From the NCBI GenBank assembly GCA_013154355.1, contig JAADCU010000090.1, forward strand, positions 1 through 36,590: DNA of 36,590 nucleotides, read 5' to 3'. The notes below the pieces were generated by a model. That model saw only the letters and a list, made by a program, of their open reading frames with translations. It was not told the origin of the DNA and made no database searches. This document shows positions 33,468 through 36,590 of this stretch, piece after piece; within the stretch, counting starts at the first letter, position 1; every line of letters starts with the position of its first letter. Source of the DNA: Thermoproteota archaeon (GTDB taxonomy: Archaea > Thermoproteota > Thermoprotei > Thermoproteales > Thermocladiaceae). The translations under genes and the position numbers were made by a program.

Positions 33468-34376
33468 ATGACTAACATAGGAATTCTCACAAGAAATCCA
33501 CATGGCTGGGCAACACAGCAGTTAACAAAGGCAGCAGAAGACCTAGGCCATAGAGCAATCGCGTTCAGATTTCGTGACATAGTAACAGAGATAAGAGATC
33601 AAGTGAACATACTTGTTAGAGGCTCAAGATTAGAGAACCTAGTGAACATAGTGCTCGTGAGACCCATAGGAAAGTGCAGTCTTGAACAAGCAATATATAG
33701 GATGGACCTGCTTCACTTAATGAAGAAATATGTACCAGTCATAAATGATCCAACAAGCATCGAGATAGCTATAGACAAGTTCAGGACACTTTACCTCCTA
33801 GCTTTGAATGGTGTGAAAGTACCTTTAACATTTGTTACAGAGAATGAACATAGAATATACGATGTTAGAGACAGATTGCCACGAAGCTTAATTATAAAAC
33901 CATTATTTGGATCTAGAGGACATGGAGTATTCTCGATAAGAGCTAGAGAGAACTTAGAATATTTTGAAGATCTATTATGGAGAATAATGTTCTATCTCAC
34001 AGATATGAGAGCAGTACTCTATATACAGGAACAGGTAAGCGAGAAAGGTGAAGATTATAGATTATTCATTATAGGTGATAGAGTGATAGCTGGAATGGTC
34101 AGAATAGCTCAGAGAGGATGGAAAACAAATATCTCACTCGGTGGAAAACCAAGGCCTCTCAAGAAGATTCCTACAGAGCTTGAAGAGCTTGCATTAAGAA
34201 CATGTAAGATTATTGGATGTGAGATCGCGGGAGTAGACATCGTTAGAGGTGATGATGACGTCTTATATGTTCTTGAAGTGAATTCTCAACCTGGATGGAG
34301 AGGTCTTCAAGAATGTACTCGTATAAACATAGCGAGAGAAATTATAAGATATCTAGTAGAGAAAGCTAAGAGATGA
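33468..34376 (+). CDS. RimK-type ATP-grasp ligase, possible tetrahydromethanopterin glutamate ligase (MptN-like)
   Basis: A 302-aa ATP-grasp enzyme of the RimK family. Visible are VINDPTSIEIAIDKFRTLYLLALNGVKVPLT (92-121), the ATP-binding LIIKPLFGSRGHGVF (141-155, K144), YIQEQVSEKGEDYRLFIIGDRVIAGMVRIAQRGWKTNISLGG, and AGVDIVRGDDDVLYVLEVNSQPGWRGLQE (metal ligands E270, N272). In archaea this family includes glutamate ligases for tetrahydromethanopterin, F420 and lysine biosynthesis. It overlaps ftr by four bases (ATGA), suggesting addition of glutamate to a methanopterin-type carrier (inference). It follows the CBS gene by 12 bases. Confidence 0.88.
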   Translation: MTNIGILTRNPHGWATQQLTKAAEDLGHRAIAFRFRDIVTEIRDQVNILVRGSRLENLVNIVLVRPIGKCSLEQAIYRMDLLHLMKKYVPVINDPTSIEIAIDKFRTLYLLALNGVKVPLTFVTENEHRIYDVRDRLPRSLIIKPLFGSRGHGVFSIRARENLEYFEDLLWRIMFYLTDMRAVLYIQEQVSEKGEDYRLFIIGDRVIAGMVRIAQRGWKTNISLGGKPRPLKKIPTELEELALRTCKIIGCEIAGVDIVRGDDDVLYVLEVNSQPGWRGLQECTRINIAREIIRYLVEKAKR

Positions 34377-35326
34377 ACATGGAGAAGATTCTTGAAAAGC
34401 TTGATGATACTTTCGCAGAAGCGTTCCCAATGTACGTATCTAGAGTACTAGTTACTGCAGATAGTAAGAGATGGGCATTAATAGCTGGAAAATGTGCTAC
34501 AGGTTTCGCAACATCGATAATATTATCACCCTGTGAAGCTGGAATAGAGAAGCTGGTAAGACCTGAGAAGACTCCCGATAACAGGATAGGCGTGCTACTC
34601 CAGTTCTGGCATAGTGATCTCACACAGCTCAAACTCCAGCTCATACTTAGGCTAAGCCAGGTAGTGCTGACGTGTCCTACAACAAGAGTGTTCGACGGTA
34701 TCCCTAACTCGAAAAGAAAATTTACAATAGGTAACTCAATAGCAAGATTTGGAGATGGTTTTGAGAGAAGAGAGACAGTGTTTGGAAGAGATATGTGGAT
34801 AATACCTGTGATGGATGGAGAGTTCATGATAGAGAACAAGATAGGAGTCACTAAAGGCGTGGCTGGGGGCAACATAATAATACTTGGAAAAGATAGAAGA
34901 GGAACATTAGAAGCAGCTTGGAGAGCAGCATCAGCAATAAGAAGAACAGGACTAAGAGTGATACTTCCTTTCCCCGGTGGAGTATGTAGAGCAGGATCTA
35001 AGGTAGGATCTAGAGTGTATAAGAAGGTTAAAGCAACAACAAATCATCCATACTGTCCAACATTGAGAGATAAGATACCTGATACAAAGCTAAACAAGGA
35101 CGTGGAATGCGTATACGAGATAGTTATTAATGGATTAACAGAGAACGACGTAAAGCTAGCAATGGGTATAGGAGCAGTAGTAGCAGCATCTCACGACTCA
35201 ATAATAAAGGTGACATGTGGAAACTATGGAGGAAAACTAGGACCATACAAGCTAATGCTTAGAGATGCCGTAAACGAGGCATTAAGAACCTACTCACACA
35301 TTATTGAACATCTAGCTTTTTCATAG
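34373..35326 (+). CDS. ftr: Formylmethanofuran:tetrahydromethanopterin formyltransferase
   Basis: A 317-aa protein clearly of the Ftr family, transferring formyl between formylmethanofuran and tetrahydromethanopterin. Matching signatures from N to C: DDTFAEAFPMYVSRVLVTADSKRWALIAGKCATGFATSIILSPCEAGIE (11-58), ARFGDGFERRE, WIIPVMDGEFMIENKIGVTKGVAGGNI (142-168), LPFPGGVCRAGSKVGS (198-213), TTNHPYCPTLRD, and VYEIVINGLTENDVKLAMGIG with E249, the family active-site Glu position. The C-terminus CGNYGGKLGPYKLML (282-296) is present. Length is slightly above the usual 295-300. Start is ATG 34373 or 34379. The 3' end overlaps the convergent nucleotidyltransferase gene by 37 bases. Its presence implies methanopterin- and methanofuran-like carriers. 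Confidence 0.95.
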   Translation: MNMEKILEKLDDTFAEAFPMYVSRVLVTADSKRWALIAGKCATGFATSIILSPCEAGIEKLVRPEKTPDNRIGVLLQFWHSDLTQLKLQLILRLSQVVLTCPTTRVFDGIPNSKRKFTIGNSIARFGDGFERRETVFGRDMWIIPVMDGEFMIENKIGVTKGVAGGNIIILGKDRRGTLEAAWRAASAIRRTGLRVILPFPGGVCRAGSKVGSRVYKKVKATTNHPYCPTLRDKIPDTKLNKDVECVYEIVINGLTENDVKLAMGIGAVVAASHDSIIKVTCGNYGGKLGPYKLMLRDAVNEALRTYSHIIEHLAFS

Positions 35327-35832
35327 TCTGCCAAGGTATCGATATCGATAACATCATCGTTAGTAAACACGTTAATACAAGACCAGGATAGTATTATTCC
35401 TGGAACACACTTATCTGTAAATACTATAGATACTCCTAGTGGAGTACCATCAACATAGGATAACGTGACAAGATCTACGTCTGTTTCAACTCTATTAACA
35501 ATATTGAGGAAATGTTCAATATTTCTCACAATTATGTCACTAGGAAGTACTAGTAGAGGTCTAGGTCTAACAATATTAATAATATAACAGAAATCTTCAC
35601 AGTAATCTCTCGCCGGAAGAACTATCAAATCAACTCTAGAATCTCTCCTTAAAAGATTTATAAGATTCTTATGATATCTTGAAGTTACTATAAGAATATT
35701 CTTAAAATTTTTAACTAAAATATCTATTAATGTTAATATTATTGGTCTATTGCAGATCTTTAGAAGCATCTTCTCTGGATTACTGATCCTGGAGCCTCTA
35801 CCTCCAGCAAAGATTACTACACACTTCACCAT
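35290..35832 (-). CDS. CobY/MobA-like nucleotidyltransferase
   Basis: A 180-aa NTP transferase. The N-terminal signature VVIFAGGRGSRISNPEKMLLKICNRPII (5-32) is the nucleotide-binding loop with the conserved Lys (K21). ILIVTSRYHKNLINLL and LLVLPSDIIV (metal-binding Asp) follow. TPLGVSIVFTDKCVPGI and VIDIDTLADYEKA near the end resemble CobY of methanogens, which makes adenosylcobinamide-GDP. Alternative roles are molybdopterin guanylyltransferase or a C1-carrier side-chain enzyme, given its position between ftr and a DHPS-related gene. It overlaps the DHPS-related stop by seven bases. Confidence 0.82.
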   Translation of the reverse strand: MVKCVVIFAGGRGSRISNPEKMLLKICNRPIILTLIDILVKNFKNILIVTSRYHKNLINLLRRDSRVDLIVLPARDYCEDFCYIINIVRPRPLLVLPSDIIVRNIEHFLNIVNRVETDVDLVTLSYVDGTPLGVSIVFTDKCVPGIILSWSCINVFTNDDVIDIDTLADYEKARCSIMCE

Positions 35833-36590
35833 TTTCTCTTACATATTAAGACGTTGGTCGACATATCTTTTGGGTATTTTGATAATAATCTTGCTGCAGT
35901 AGTCATATGAAAAGCTCTTCTTAACTCACTAACACTTCCTCTAGTTTTAATGCTAGCCTCAGTTGTTAATACGAGATCTATCTCTAGTTCTGTACATGTT
36001 ACTGCAAGTAGAGCATTTACACCAGAGCTATCTGCATCTATGAGCTCTGTAACGTTTCCTATACCCATGAGCATTGGAACATCTCTGAAATGTTCTCTCA
36101 TATCTCTGTATCTACATAATGATTCTACGAATCCCATTAATGGAGGTTCCAATAATGGATCTATTACTGGTATTGCATTTCTTGAAACAACCTTATTAGA
36201 CATGTCTATAAAATACTTAACAAGATCGTTAGTAGACATGTAGGGATTTTCAGGTATTATTACGAGTCCTACATCTCTCATATCTAGGTTATCTAACTTA
36301 TCTAGAGAACCTCTCATAACACTTAACACGAGATCTGCACCTGCCTCTATTCCAGCCCTGATCTCTGAAGGTACTAGAGAATCAATACTAACACAGACAT
36401 TGCTTGGCAACTTATCTACTAATTCCTTCACGATCTTTCTAACAATGTCAGGTCTTGGGTCTCCAGCAACACATCCAACATCTATGAAATCTGCCCCCTC
36501 TTCTACATAATTATATGCTTGTCTTAAACATTCTTCAACATCTCTACGTGTTGAATCTATTATCTCAGCAACTATCTTCGTGGGAAGACC
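35826..36590 (-). CDS. Dihydropteroate synthase-related protein (5' end outside window)
   Basis: The frame is open from the window edge to TGA at 35826 (254 residues visible). An internal GTG at 36431 is not the start, because coding similarity continues upstream: LPTKIVAEIIDSTRRDVEEC and EGADFIDVGCVAGDPRPDIV, the DHPS-like TIM-barrel beta strands. Then VCVSIDSLVPSEIRAGIEAGADLVLSVM, VGLVIIPENP, PVIDPLLEPPLMGFVESL, VPMLMGIGNVTELIDADSSGVNALLAVTCTELEIDLVLTTEAS follow. This matches the archaeal dihydropteroate synthase-related family implicated in methanopterin biosynthesis. The full protein is expected to be longer at the N-terminus. Confidence 0.88.
   Translation of the reverse strand, partial: GLPTKIVAEIIDSTRRDVEECLRQAYNYVEEGADFIDVGCVAGDPRPDIVRKIVKELVDKLPSNVCVSIDSLVPSEIRAGIEAGADLVLSVMRGSLDKLDNLDMRDVGLVIIPENPYMSTNDLVKYFIDMSNKVVSRNAIPVIDPLLEPPLMGFVESLCRYRDMREHFRDVPMLMGIGNVTELIDADSSGVNALLAVTCTELEIDLVLTTEASIKTRGSVSELRRAFHMTTAARLLSKYPKDMSTNVLICKRKW

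Noticed and set aside
36429-36431. GTG at 36431 as the start of the DHPS-related gene.
   Set aside because: The frame stays open to the window edge and encodes family-typical DHPS strands upstream, so the gene is truncated by the window instead.
1-36590. CRISPR arrays, insertion sequences and rRNA genes.
   Set aside because: No regularly spaced repeats, transposase motifs with inverted repeats or rRNA segments were seen on reading.

Overview
The window is chromosomal DNA of a hyperthermophilic crenarchaeon (Thermoproteota). The family B DNA polymerase and the other core genes look most like Desulfurococcales/Pyrodictium relatives, but the exact lineage is an inference. Support comes from archaeal DnaG, TFB, Gar1, S30e, S8e, SRP19, GatD, type II methionine aminopeptidase and inositol-1-phosphate synthase. 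Many TATA boxes lie 24-34 bases before start codons, so leaderless mRNAs are likely, and AGA/AGG and ATA codons are abundant. Genes are packed tightly, with many tail-to-tail overlaps.

Layout. 1-3338: a DUF763 gene cut by the window edge, a small unknown gene, inositol-1-phosphate synthase, a thymidylate-kinase-like protein and a UPF0147 protein. 3457-8794: DNA polymerase B and DnaG primase tail to tail, then methionine aminopeptidase and orotate phosphoribosyltransferase tail to tail. 8192-11933: a minus-strand run of radical SAM protein, isocitrate dehydrogenase, a small unknown protein and PyrE. 12128-16880: an unknown protein divergent from a THUMP-type RNA methylase, an ornithine-cyclodeaminase-family enzyme, GatD, S30e and a small membrane protein. 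16972-17059: tRNA-Leu(GAG).

17081-23170 is the accessory-looking part. It holds a secreted proline-rich cysteine-repeat protein, a VirB11/TadA-type secretion ATPase and, divergently, a three-gene overlapping operon: a 237-aa helical protein, a 127-aa small membrane protein and an 815-aa polytopic membrane protein with a large Cys/sequon-rich loop and an Arg-rich tail. Together these look like an undescribed type IV secretion-like, pilus or DNA-transfer apparatus. The function is inferred from architecture only.

23227-29892 returns to core functions: TFB, Gar1, S8e, SRP19, a transketolase split into two genes around an acetate-transporter-family gene, and an XPD/Rad3-like helicase. 29898-33455: a proline-rich membrane protein, a DUF917 protein and a CBS/DUF294-type regulator lacking the expected nucleotidyltransferase signature. 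33468-36590: a C1-carrier cluster. A RimK-type ligase overlaps formylmethanofuran:tetrahydromethanopterin formyltransferase, and facing them are a CobY/MobA-like nucleotidyltransferase and a dihydropteroate-synthase-related protein. This suggests a methanopterin-type C1 carrier in an organism whose window shows no methanogenesis genes.
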